Shown one piece after another: positions 1 to 8,629 of a stretch of DNA of 54,969 nucleotides; the stretch's first letter is position 1; every line of letters starts with the position of its first letter. The stretch is from Bacteroidales bacterium (GTDB lineage Bacteria; Bacteroidota; Bacteroidia; Bacteroidales; VadinHA17), in assembly GCA_029932855.1 (NCBI GenBank), contig JAOZPG010000017.1:1-54969 (forward strand), read 5' to 3'. The position numbers were made by a program, and so were the translations under genes. The notes under the pieces are model-generated. The model saw nothing but the letters and a program-made list of their open reading frames with translations. It ran no database searches and was not told where the DNA came from.

Positions 1-2
1 TA

Positions 3-104
3 GACTGGCAGTCATCCGAAAAAATGAGTCGGGCAGGAATATATTATGAATTAGGCGTTGTTGTTGGGCATAACGATAAAAAACACCAAACAACTATAAC
101 TTAA
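3..104 (+). CDS. Partial 3' end of an unidentified gene entering from the left edge
   Basis: One frame stays open from the window edge for 33 codons and ends in TAA at 102-104. The residues (for example SRAGIYYELGVVVGHN) are mixed hydrophobic and polar and could be the C-terminal end of an envelope protein. It would be convergent with the GH18 gene and overlap its last 11 bases. I recognise no family. With so little sequence this could also be a chance open frame. Confidence 0.3.
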   Translation, partial: DWQSSEKMSRAGIYYELGVVVGHNDKKHQTTIT

Positions 105-1518
105 CTACTTTGTAGATAAAGCATTTGCCGTTTTCCAATTCTACTTTAATGAAGTATAATCCGCTCTTAAGTGATGAAAGATCTATTGAATGGCTTGTGG
201 GGTAATCACATATATTCTCAAACAATATATTATTTACCGATATTCTTTTTATAATGGCATCATCAGATATTACATCTATTTTACCACTTGTCGGGTTCGG
301 GAACACAGATATGGAATATCCCTTTCCTGCAGTTTCTATGGAAAGCTCATTACTGAATTTTCTTTCAATTAAATCCCATAACTCATCTCTGCCGGCATCG
401 TAGTTCAGTGCCCAGATACCTATCCCACCCAGGTCTTTCTCAAATGCCAGATCATATTTGTAAGCCAGGCTTTCTTCATCCTCAGTCCAAACCTGGTACC
501 AATCGCCACTCTGCCAGCTGTACCATGGTGTTTTAGACGTGTTCTCCCATCTCCGGCCATGAACTGCCATGGAAATTATATCGTTTTTATAAAAAGTTGA
601 ACCTATGTAATCCTTAACATTTGTATAAGGATAGTTGGTGTATGTTTTCCACTTTTTACCATAATAAGGCAATCCCAGCACTATCTTGCTGCTGAAATTC
701 TGAATTGGAATTTTGTAATCTTCTTCCAGGCTTCGAGAGACTGATATTTTGTTATTAGGGCTGTATAAGGGAGAAACCGGCCCCGTGCTTGATGACCATG
801 AACCGTGATAATTGTATGCCATTATAAATATATGGTCAACAATAGCAGTTAAACCGTTCAGATCCCAGCCTCCCCAGTCAACCGAGGGGCCGTCGAATGA
901 AAGTTCAGTGCCGGGGATCTCAGCGTCAATATAATTCCTGAGCTCAAGCATAAAATTATTAAGGCTTTCTCCCCTGATATTCGATTTCAGCCCCTCAAAA
1001 TCAATATTTACCCCATCAATCTTATTGTCGGTAACAATTTGTTCAATACTATTAAACAGATTATACTTTATTGCAGAATCGCTAAAAAGCAGCTGCATCT
1101 GGTTGTCGTCTAATCCGAAGTTTGTAATTGCAATAACTGCCTTAGTCCCAGCTGCATGAGCTGCATTGATAACATCGACCCATGGCCATCCTGAAGGGTT
1201 TTCCAGATTCCCTGAAGCATCAAGAGAAAAATCAAACAGCGCAATATGTGAAAGCAGCTGATATCTCATATTGTTATTAGCCCCCCGCGAATACTCCCAG
1301 TAGGGTAGAAAACCAAATACAATTTTTTTCAGTTTTTCCGGATCTTCCTGTAAGTCAATTATATCATCATTTTGATAAAAACTCTTTAGAGTGAAATCTT
1401 CTTTGGGGAATTCTATGCTCTGTTCCCAGTGAATACCTTTTCTTTCAGCCTGGGCACAAAGATCATTCACAATAAACAGCTGCAGGACAATAATATATAT
1501 CAGAATTCTAAGATTCAT
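94..1518 (-). CDS. Secreted glycoside hydrolase family 18 protein with T9SS sorting domain
   Basis: Probable secreted GH18 hydrolase acting on chitin-like or peptidoglycan-derived glycans. I start it at the internal ATG at 1518 because it begins a clean signal peptide (MNLRILIYIIVLQLFIV, cleavage near CAQA); an upstream start at 1566 would add 16 residues. The GH18 strand-4 motif is DGVNIDFE at residues 168-175, with E175 as the expected acid and D173 as its partner. The Asn in the middle of the motif resembles the YaaH/spore-germination branch of GH18 rather than classical chitinases. The barrel continues to about residue 385. The last ~75 residues begin with SVFPNPTSG and end in KVVKL, a type A T9SS sorting domain, so the protein should be exported through T9SS to the surface or medium. 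No LysM or carbohydrate-binding module is visible. Substrate is unknown. Confidence 0.85.
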   Translation of the reverse strand: MNLRILIYIIVLQLFIVNDLCAQAERKGIHWEQSIEFPKEDFTLKSFYQNDDIIDLQEDPEKLKKIVFGFLPYWEYSRGANNNMRYQLLSHIALFDFSLDASGNLENPSGWPWVDVINAAHAAGTKAVIAITNFGLDDNQMQLLFSDSAIKYNLFNSIEQIVTDNKIDGVNIDFEGLKSNIRGESLNNFMLELRNYIDAEIPGTELSFDGPSVDWGGWDLNGLTAIVDHIFIMAYNYHGSWSSSTGPVSPLYSPNNKISVSRSLEEDYKIPIQNFSSKIVLGLPYYGKKWKTYTNYPYTNVKDYIGSTFYKNDIISMAVHGRRWENTSKTPWYSWQSGDWYQVWTEDEESLAYKYDLAFEKDLGGIGIWALNYDAGRDELWDLIERKFSNELSIETAGKGYSISVFPNPTSGKIDVISDDAIIKRISVNNILFENICDYPTSHSIDLSSLKSGLYFIKVELENGKCFIYKVVKL

Positions 1519-1619
1519 AGAACGATTTATAATGTTCTCAAAAAAGACATATACAAAGTTAAGCATAAATTCCAGCCATTCAGTGCCACAAATATCACTT
1601 CAGGCCGGCAAGGCTCTAA

Positions 1620-3614
1620 CTATACCGAAAATACTTCTTTGGGAAGAATATCTGAAAATAAGTATGTCTCTCTTTCACTAATATCAGCCATTTCCTGCCG
1701 TATGCTCTGTATAAAAGAGTTGCCGTCATATGTGCCACGGATTGCTTCAAAGTCATCATTCTGTATTTCTTCATCTCCGTCAACACCAAATCCGATCTTA
1801 CTGTTCTGATCAAATTCTTTCTCAGCATCTTTCAGAACCATAGCCTTTAACTTGAGGGAGTTTATTTTCCAGTCTTTAATTATTCCGGAAAGTTGTTCTG
1901 CAGTTATTTCGCTAATCTTAATCCCAATGCGCTTTTCAATCAGGTTTACACACCATGAATAAGCCTTTTTCTCATAATCTTCATGTATTTGTCCGAGGCC
2001 TTTCTCAAGCTCATCCACAGACAATATCTTTCCAGTACTTACCGAATTCATTAAATCTGAGATCGAATCTTCAGGAGCAATAAGCCCAAGAATATCCAGC
2101 CATTTTGAACTACCAGATTTTACTTCCGGTTTAAGTATTTCACGAAGCTCTTCAAGGCTTTTTATCACATCAGACTTCTCAAGCCGTTTTATTATTTCAT
2201 CTGCCATATAAACATCAATAGCCAGATCATAGTACCTGCGCGATGTTCGTAACATCAACCTGTTTATATGGGCCCCTTTGTGAGTGGCAAATACTTTTGT
2301 CTTTGGGGTTGATTCATGAAGCTCAGACAGCAATTCAGATCCCCTGACAATTTTCCCGACAATATAAGGATTGAGAAATTCAAAATTGATTAGATCAAGC
2401 TTATCGGAATCTTTCCGTCGGTCACGTTTTGGCCATTTATCACTATCCCTTACCGTTCCAACAGTAAATAAGTTCATCGCGGGAGTGATTACGCTCTTTC
2501 CGTTCTCAACATTGATATATGAAAAGGGAAGCTCTGAAGTATCGAAATTTGCAGCATGCTTATCCATAACAACAGAGAAAGCACCCACACGACAGGGCCA
2601 TAACATATAAGAAAAAGAACCTGTCTTGGATCCTCGTTCTACAATTCCCTGGTGTATAGGTCCAAGTTTATACATATGATTACTCTGGTTGGTACCGCTT
2701 CCTGCATTATAGAAAGAGAACATACCAGCAATCAATAATGTTGATTTATGGTGCGTAACGGTGTAAGGCCCGGCAAGAAGACTACAGGCTTCACCATGAA
2801 AACCTTCGCAATTAGCAAAGATTGCAGAGTTTTCAGACGAAAATTGTTTGCCTATTCTCACACTCTGACCAATAAAGGAAGTATTAATAATTGCCCCGCT
2901 ATCTACTATTGACCCGGATAAGATTATAAAATCCTTAGCTACAACCCCTTCTCCTACTACTGTCGGACCGGCTTCACAACTGATAAGCGATCCTTCTTCC
3001 AGCTTTGAGGCTCCTGAGATAATTGAATAACTGCCTATCTTAACATTCCGAATAGAAGTTGTATTTAGAATCCGTGCATTACTACCAACAGAACCCCTGT
3101 CTGACTTTTTTTTATCTACATATTTCCTTATAAGATTTTCCAGCTTCTCAGTAAACACCTTATCATGCCTGTAAACAACAAGCAGATATGCTATTTGTGC
3201 AGATAACCTGTCAAAAATGGGAAGTTCACGCCCGCCACCTTCATTTAAGACTTCTATCTCCGTTCCGTTTCCAAAGGCAGTTTCTCCATGAACAACTATT
3301 GTCCCAACATTTTCCAGAGCAACATTATCTTCAATATCATAGTTGATAAGGCTGCCAACATTGGATATTAGAACATTATCACCCACAGTACAATCTTCTA
3401 TATAGCTGTTTCGAATTCCGGAATACTTGCTTATGCCTTTCTCAACTATAATCTTTTCAGAAAAGACACCCAGTTTAATATCTCCCGAAAAGTGTGTATT
3501 TGTTATCCTGTCAGGAGTAAAATTTTCTTTAACTGAAACCGATGCCCAATCATCTGCAGAACAAGCTTGTTGTTTCAGAATGGCAATTTCATTATCATGA
3601 AGATCTCTATACAT
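1620..3614 (-). CDS. DUF4954 family protein (left-handed beta-helix type)
   Basis: A 664-residue protein that I recognise as the Bacteroidota family DUF4954. Its first ~400 residues are rich in short repeats of the kind ENVGTIVV, GEGVVAKD, NTSFIG, typical of hexapeptide left-handed beta-helices found in sugar-nucleotide acyl- and nucleotidyltransferases. The C-terminal ~260 residues are charged and probably helical. No signal peptide is present, so it should be cytoplasmic. The biochemical function of the family is not established to my knowledge. It lies 24 bp downstream of nagB on the same strand, which suggests, but does not prove, a role in amino-sugar or nucleotide-sugar metabolism. Confidence 0.8.
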   Translation of the reverse strand: MYRDLHDNEIAILKQQACSADDWASVSVKENFTPDRITNTHFSGDIKLGVFSEKIIVEKGISKYSGIRNSYIEDCTVGDNVLISNVGSLINYDIEDNVALENVGTIVVHGETAFGNGTEIEVLNEGGGRELPIFDRLSAQIAYLLVVYRHDKVFTEKLENLIRKYVDKKKSDRGSVGSNARILNTTSIRNVKIGSYSIISGASKLEEGSLISCEAGPTVVGEGVVAKDFIILSGSIVDSGAIINTSFIGQSVRIGKQFSSENSAIFANCEGFHGEACSLLAGPYTVTHHKSTLLIAGMFSFYNAGSGTNQSNHMYKLGPIHQGIVERGSKTGSFSYMLWPCRVGAFSVVMDKHAANFDTSELPFSYINVENGKSVITPAMNLFTVGTVRDSDKWPKRDRRKDSDKLDLINFEFLNPYIVGKIVRGSELLSELHESTPKTKVFATHKGAHINRLMLRTSRRYYDLAIDVYMADEIIKRLEKSDVIKSLEELREILKPEVKSGSSKWLDILGLIAPEDSISDLMNSVSTGKILSVDELEKGLGQIHEDYEKKAYSWCVNLIEKRIGIKISEITAEQLSGIIKDWKINSLKLKAMVLKDAEKEFDQNSKIGFGVDGDEEIQNDDFEAIRGTYDGNSFIQSIRQEMADISERETYLFSDILPKEVFSV

Positions 3615-3638
3615 AATTATAAACTGGAAAAATTTCTA

Positions 3639-4448
3639 TTATACACTCGGAAGGGTCTTAATCGTCTCAGCTTCAATATCCTTAAAATACTTGACCGTTC
3701 CAACTTTTAATTCAAAAGTTGATTCTTCATCACAAACAATTACACCTTTTTTATGTAGTTGCAAAATAGAGACCGTCCACATGTGGTTAACACCTTCTTC
3801 AACTACTTTTTGTAATGCCCGTGCTTTATTATATCCATTAATAATAATGACTATTTCTTTTGCCTGCATAATAGTGTCAACTCCAACAGTTAATGCAGTC
3901 TTGGGCACATCATTGATTTGATTATTGAAAAACCTTGAGTTTGCAAGTATGGTGTCAAATGTTAATGTTTTAACCCTTGTTTTCGATGTGAGGGAAGAAG
4001 CAGGTTCATTAAATGCAATATGTCCGTCTGGTCCGATACCTCCAAGGAAAAGATGAATACCGCCATAGCTTTCAATCTTATCTTCATAATCTGCACATTC
4101 CTTATCCAGGTCTTTAGCATTACCATCTAAAATATTTATGTTTTCTGCAGGAATATCAATATGACTGAAAAAGTTTTTATGCATGAAATAGTGATAACTT
4201 TCCGGATGGTCTTCGGGCAAACCCACATATTCATCCATATTAAAAGTTATTACATTCTGAAAACTCAGCTTTCCCTGTTTAACCAGTTCGATTAGTTCGG
4301 CATAGGTGCCAAGTGGAGATGATCCTGTTGGCAATCCTAAGACAAAGGGATTATTTTTATCAGGATTAAATTCATTTATTTTACTTGCAATATAATAAGC
4401 AGTCCATTTGCTTAAATCCTGGTAATGATCGTAAATTAGAATTCTCAT
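3639..4448 (-). CDS. nagB: Glucosamine-6-phosphate deaminase
   Basis: Converts glucosamine 6-phosphate to fructose 6-phosphate plus ammonia in the cytoplasm, linking amino-sugar catabolism to glycolysis. At 269 residues it matches the E. coli enzyme (266) almost without gaps. The phosphate loop GLPTGSSP is at residues 38-45. The catalytic stretch NMDEYVGLP places D72 and E73 at the E. coli positions, and [14 protein letters not shown] supplies D141, H143 and E148, all of which are conserved catalytic residues in NagB. It sits between the acyl-CoA synthetase gene (34 bp upstream) and DUF4954 (24 bp downstream) in a probable operon. The identification is firm. Confidence 0.97.
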   Translation of the reverse strand: MRILIYDHYQDLSKWTAYYIASKINEFNPDKNNPFVLGLPTGSSPLGTYAELIELVKQGKLSFQNVITFNMDEYVGLPEDHPESYHYFMHKNFFSHIDIPAENINILDGNAKDLDKECADYEDKIESYGGIHLFLGGIGPDGHIAFNEPASSLTSKTRVKTLTFDTILANSRFFNNQINDVPKTALTVGVDTIMQAKEIVIIINGYNKARALQKVVEEGVNHMWTVSILQLHKKGVIVCDEESTFELKVGTVKYFKDIEAETIKTLPSV

Positions 4449-4482
4449 AGTATTTTTTTTGTACGGTTAAAGAATTTATTTA

Positions 4483-6615
4483 TTAAATAATAATTTTTGT
4501 GTCGGCAACAAAGCAGCCTTTACCTTCTTTTAATACAATTAATGGATTAATGTCGAGTTCTTTTATTTCCGGACACTCCATGGCTAACTGACTCAATCGC
4601 ATAATTGCATCAGCAATGCTGTCTATGTCCATTGTCATTCTGCCCCTTGCTCCCATAAGCATTTCAGATGATTGAATCTCTTTGATCATACTAAGTGCTG
4701 ATTCTTTATCAATCGGTGCCACCCGGAAGCTTACATCTTTGAATATTTCGACAAATATTCCCCCAAGGCCGAACATCACAACTGAACCAAAAGACGGATC
4801 CCGTTTAATACCAAGTATAACTTCTGTTCCTCCTTCAACCTGTTTGGCAATATGAATACCATCAATCTTTACATCAGTCATTCGTTTGTTCACATCCGAA
4901 ATAATTTGAGTATATGTCTTTTCAGCTTCTTCCCGCGAGTTAACATTAAGGACTACACCTTTTACGTCAAACTTATGAACAATATCATCCGACATGACCT
5001 TCATAACAACCGGATATCCAAGGCTGTCAGCTATCTTCCCGGCTTCCTTTTCCGACTTAGCCAGTTCATTAGGGACAACAGGCAAATTATAGGCCTGAAC
5101 AACTTTTGCTGCCTTATATTCCGGCAAATAGGTCTTGCCGGCTTTCAGGTTTTCTTCAATGATAGACAGTGCTGCGTCTTTATCAACATCAGTAAAAACC
5201 ACAGGATCACCAATCTTTTGCTGAGTAAGTTTATTGAAGAATAAGGTAGAGGCAAATGGCTTACACATAGCTTCCGGAAGCGAATAATGAGGAATATGAT
5301 GTTTTTGAAGTATCTTAATTCCGGTGGAAACATCGGCTTCGCCCATAAATGAGGTATAGATGGGTTTTTTACTACTGAATGCAATTTTTGATATCTCCTC
5401 TGCAATTTTCTCAATATCAGTCATGGACTGGGGGGTGAGTATCACCAGCAGCCCGTCAACATTTTCATCCAGGATAGCTCCCGTCATGGCTGCATGATAC
5501 CTGTCGGCCCTGGCATCGCCAATCACATCAACAGGATTTTTAATATTGGCTGTGGATGGTAAACTTCTAATAAACTTCTTAGTTGTTTCCTCGTTAAATT
5601 CAGCCAGTGTAAGACCCTCTTTAATTGCCCTGTCAGTAGTTAATACTCCCGGGCCTCCTGCATTTGTAATAATTGCAATCTTCTCAGATTTTGGTAGTGG
5701 CTGATAAGCAAAGGCAATAGCGATATTGAACATCTCTTCCACATTATCACAACGAATGATCCCTGCCTGGCGAAAGGCTGCATCACAAATCTCATCGCTT
5801 CCTGCCAGAGAACCGGTATGTGAAACTGCAGCAGAAGCTCCTTCTGAGGTTCTGCCTGATTTCATGATAAGAACAGGCTTGTGACTCTTTTCAATTACAT
5901 CCTTTGCTGCTTTCATCAAACCCGGTCCATCAGAAATTTCTTCCAGGTAAAGTAAGATCACTTTTGTTTTCTCATCATCCATGAGATAATACAAAAGGTC
6001 TATTTCAGAAATATCGGCTTTATTGCCAAAGCTTACAAATTTTGAAAAACCAATATTACGTGCTTGTGCATAATCCAGTACTGCAGTACATAATGCCCCG
6101 CTTTGCGACAAAAATGCAATGTTTCCTTCAGCAGGAAATTTCCTGGCAAATGAAGCATTCAACCTTGATGCAGGATCTGTATTAATTACCCCAAGGCAAT
6201 TTGGGCCTATGAACGACATATCCCATTTCTCAGCAATTGCCTTCAGCTGCTCTTCCCTTTCAAGGCCTTTTTCTCCAATCTCCTTGAAACCTGCAGAAAT
6301 GATAATAACCGCCTTAATCCCTTTCTCACCACATTGCTCTAAAGCCCTGTCGCAAACAGAACTTGGGAATACTATAATAGCCAGATCAACAGGATCAGAG
6401 ATATCAATAACATATTTATATGCCTTTACGCTTCCAATATGTGTCTCTCGCGGATTTACCGGGTAGATAATCCCGTTTAGATCAGCTTGTAAAATATTTG
6501 TAAAAATATCTCCGGGAACAGTCCCTTTAACTTTATTTGTTCCAACAACAGCAACAGATTTAGGATAAAATAAGGTTTGAAGATTTTTTTTATGAAGGTC
6601 GGATCTTTTAGTCAT
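4483..6615 (-). CDS. ADP-forming acetate/acyl-CoA synthetase, fused alpha-beta form
   Basis: Interconverts acyl-CoA + ADP + Pi with the free acid + CoA + ATP, a substrate-level phosphorylation step in fermentative metabolism. The 710-residue chain has the expected order: CoA-binding Rossmann domain (VAVVGTNKVKGTVP near residue 22), two succinyl-CoA-ligase-like flavodoxin domains, then a C-terminal ATP-grasp domain from about residue 490 (YPVVMKVMSDDIVHKFDVKG and the GIKRDPSFG stretch). The phospho-histidine is H266 in SHTGSLAG. No GNAT domain follows, so this is not a Pat-type protein acetyltransferase. The acyl substrate is not readable from the sequence. It is 44 bp downstream of an acyl carrier protein gene and 34 bp upstream of nagB. 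Confidence 0.92.
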   Translation of the reverse strand: MTKRSDLHKKNLQTLFYPKSVAVVGTNKVKGTVPGDIFTNILQADLNGIIYPVNPRETHIGSVKAYKYVIDISDPVDLAIIVFPSSVCDRALEQCGEKGIKAVIIISAGFKEIGEKGLEREEQLKAIAEKWDMSFIGPNCLGVINTDPASRLNASFARKFPAEGNIAFLSQSGALCTAVLDYAQARNIGFSKFVSFGNKADISEIDLLYYLMDDEKTKVILLYLEEISDGPGLMKAAKDVIEKSHKPVLIMKSGRTSEGASAAVSHTGSLAGSDEICDAAFRQAGIIRCDNVEEMFNIAIAFAYQPLPKSEKIAIITNAGGPGVLTTDRAIKEGLTLAEFNEETTKKFIRSLPSTANIKNPVDVIGDARADRYHAAMTGAILDENVDGLLVILTPQSMTDIEKIAEEISKIAFSSKKPIYTSFMGEADVSTGIKILQKHHIPHYSLPEAMCKPFASTLFFNKLTQQKIGDPVVFTDVDKDAALSIIEENLKAGKTYLPEYKAAKVVQAYNLPVVPNELAKSEKEAGKIADSLGYPVVMKVMSDDIVHKFDVKGVVLNVNSREEAEKTYTQIISDVNKRMTDVKIDGIHIAKQVEGGTEVILGIKRDPSFGSVVMFGLGGIFVEIFKDVSFRVAPIDKESALSMIKEIQSSEMLMGARGRMTMDIDSIADAIMRLSQLAMECPEIKELDINPLIVLKEGKGCFVADTKIII

Positions 6616-6659
6616 AATTCATTTAAAAAAGCTGGTTTAGTAATTAATATAGCTTATGA

Positions 6660-6899
6660 TTAAAGGTAGCTATTAATAAATTCAACTGCACCATTAATGG
6701 TTTGAACCTCCTGTGCTTTTTCAAGCTCCATTTCTATATCAAATTCTTCTTCAAAGGCTGCAATCAGCAACATGCTTTGCATAGAGTCTGCTCCAAGATC
6801 AAAAATAAAATTTGCATTATCAGAGATCTCAGATTCTTCTATTTCCAAAACTTTCGCTATAGTCTTTTTAACTTTTTTCTTCACTTCAGGCAGTTCCAT
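6660..6899 (-). CDS. Acyl carrier protein
   Basis: A 79-residue phosphopantetheine carrier protein. The attachment serine lies in LGADSMQSM (Ser at about residue 40), followed by the acidic recognition helix AAFEEEFDIEM. The residues after the serine (MQSM rather than the common LDTV) differ from housekeeping AcpP, so this may be a specialised carrier rather than the main fatty-acid ACP. No ketosynthase or ACP synthase gene is adjacent; the neighbour downstream is the ADP-forming acyl-CoA synthetase. No phosphopantetheinyl transferase is visible in the window. Confidence 0.85.
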   Translation of the reverse strand: MELPEVKKKVKKTIAKVLEIEESEISDNANFIFDLGADSMQSMLLIAAFEEEFDIEMELEKAQEVQTINGAVEFINSYL

Positions 6900-6932
6900 A
6901 ATTTAATAGTATTAGATAAATAATATTTCTGA

Positions 6933-7121
6933 TCAGTTTAATAATTGTATTAGCCTCTTTAAAGATTCTTCAAACTTCAGTTTATTGCCAGTCGGAAGAC
7001 TTATTATCCTATCTCCTAATTCTCCTTGACCAGGGCCTCGGTCGTCAGCTGAATCTAAATCACATAAAAATAGGAGAAACTTTCTATAAATCAAAGTTGC
7101 TTCCTGCAATTCAAAGTACAA
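6933..7121 (-). pseudogene. Possible remnant: C-terminal fragment resembling a sugar aminotransferase tail
   Basis: An open frame of 62 codons starting only with TTG at 7121. A stop codon lies two codons upstream. Its end (GDRIISLPTGNKLKFEES, then RLIQLLN) resembles the final strand-helix unit of DegT/DnrJ-type PLP aminotransferases, where an SLP motif precedes the last helix. The N-terminal half looks like unselected sequence. I see no matching upstream domain in any frame as far as 7390. It could be the decayed 3' end of a lost gene, or an unrelated short frame. Support is weak. Confidence 0.2.
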
Positions 7122-7391
7122 ATTCCATTAGACACTGATCCACAGGATTTTTGTTATTATAATTATGGACTATTAAGGGCTTTTGACGTAGCCTTAGCTT
7201 CATCGCTAAACAAAATTAGCAGCTAACTTTGATCATTAAATCCATCTATTGACGTATATAGAGTTATTATTTCCTACTAATTGGATTTGTTCTGAAAACT
7301 TTTTATCCCGCTATTTTGCCGTACAACTGCAGGTCAAATTTGTCCCGAATCAGGATTAAGGTCAACAACAAAAACTTATAATATCTATTTA

Positions 7392-8309
7392 TTATTCCTT
7401 ATTACTATTAGAAACCGGATAATATGCTTTACTGATTATCCCTTCACTACTTAAAAGAACAGACAAAACGGGATCCTTCAGAATATCTGCTAGCTGGTAT
7501 TTCTCCCCATTCACAAAAACCACATTGGATATCAACCGTACACCATGTGAATAATCAGCATACTGTGCATTATGACCGTTATAAACAGGTTGAATAGGAT
7601 TATGGTTGCTTAAATGCCAGCCATAAATAACAACCCTGTCATAATTCCTGTCACTGCTGTATATCTTGTTCGAAATAATTATATCCTTTTTATGTCCGGC
7701 AACAATACTGTCAACTGATCTTTCATATCCAATCTGTGATAGTTGTTGTTTAATCGAATCCGTATGCTGGCTAAAGACCGGCACAGTTGTCATTTTATCC
7801 GAAGGCGGTATTGGTTGAGGATATAACTTAACTCCTGCCCCGGCATAAATAATATCAACAAGCTTCTTTGTCGGAAGCAGGCAAGCTGTCTGATCTGCAA
7901 TATATTGCGCTGTTGAAGGGGTCATTGGCATATATAGATAATCCTTGTCCGAACCAACTACCATGTAATCACAAAGAGTAAAAAATAATAATTCATAATT
8001 ACCGGCATCAATAGTACGACTGATTCTTAATGGCCGCATTTTACGTGAGAAAGACGGTACATTCCCGGATAGTATTTCTTCAACAATTGCGTTTTCCCTG
8101 TCTGTTATACTCAGACCGGTAATCTGATCAGTAAATTCAGAGCCTTCAACAGCATTCTCCGGGCGCTCAGGAATATTTAAGTACACTATTGTATCACTTG
8201 CCAAAATTTCATATCCACCGTTGTTTATAATTACTGTGGACTCGGGCTGGCAAAAATTAAATATTGTAGAAATTAGGATCAGACTGAAAATTGTAAATAT
8301 TTTCTTCAT
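7392..8309 (-). CDS. Hypothetical exported protein
   Basis: A 305-residue protein with an N-terminal hydrophobic stretch (MKKIFTIFSLILISTIF) followed by NFCQPES. C20 could be a lipidation site, although Phe at -1 is a poor lipobox. The mature part contains well-defined polar segments (GWHLSNHNPIQPVYNGHNA; YMPMTPSTAQYIADQTACLL) that look like a folded enzyme or binding domain, but I recognise no named family or catalytic motif. It is divergent from the NlpC/P60-like gene across a ~320-bp intergenic region. Function unknown. Confidence 0.65.
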   Translation of the reverse strand: MKKIFTIFSLILISTIFNFCQPESTVIINNGGYEILASDTIVYLNIPERPENAVEGSEFTDQITGLSITDRENAIVEEILSGNVPSFSRKMRPLRISRTIDAGNYELLFFTLCDYMVVGSDKDYLYMPMTPSTAQYIADQTACLLPTKKLVDIIYAGAGVKLYPQPIPPSDKMTTVPVFSQHTDSIKQQLSQIGYERSVDSIVAGHKKDIIISNKIYSSDRNYDRVVIYGWHLSNHNPIQPVYNGHNAQYADYSHGVRLISNVVFVNGEKYQLADILKDPVLSVLLSSEGIISKAYYPVSNSNKE

Positions 8310-8629
8310 TTTTTCTCTTATTAAGTACTTTAAATGTATTAATTATTAAGGGAAATTCATGATCTGATCTCATCTGTTGAAAAAAATTCCAATATTTGCC
8401 AACTATATTAAAAATACCCCGTAGATTGGGTTATAAGCAAAGTCTCAAACTGAACATAAAAATGCAATATTTTTTCAGTAGCATATAAAACCGGGAACTA
8501 AAATGACATATTTTATTAAGCGGCCATATAAACTGTAAAAGCTATTATTGTTTTTCTAATTTGTGACTTACTGCATAAATAATACTAATTTTGAAGCTGA
8601 AAATGAATTCTATACCTAAAGAACATTAC
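8310..8629. promoter_or_regulatory. Divergent intergenic region with no gene
   Basis: About 320 bp of very AT-rich sequence separate the divergent genes at 8309 and 8630. It must hold both promoters, but I cannot place a convincing Bacteroidota -7 box (TAnnTTTG). A short in-frame extension of the rightward gene with TTG (8591) and ATG (8603) starts lies at its right end. I see no RNA gene or strong hairpin. Confidence 0.4.
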
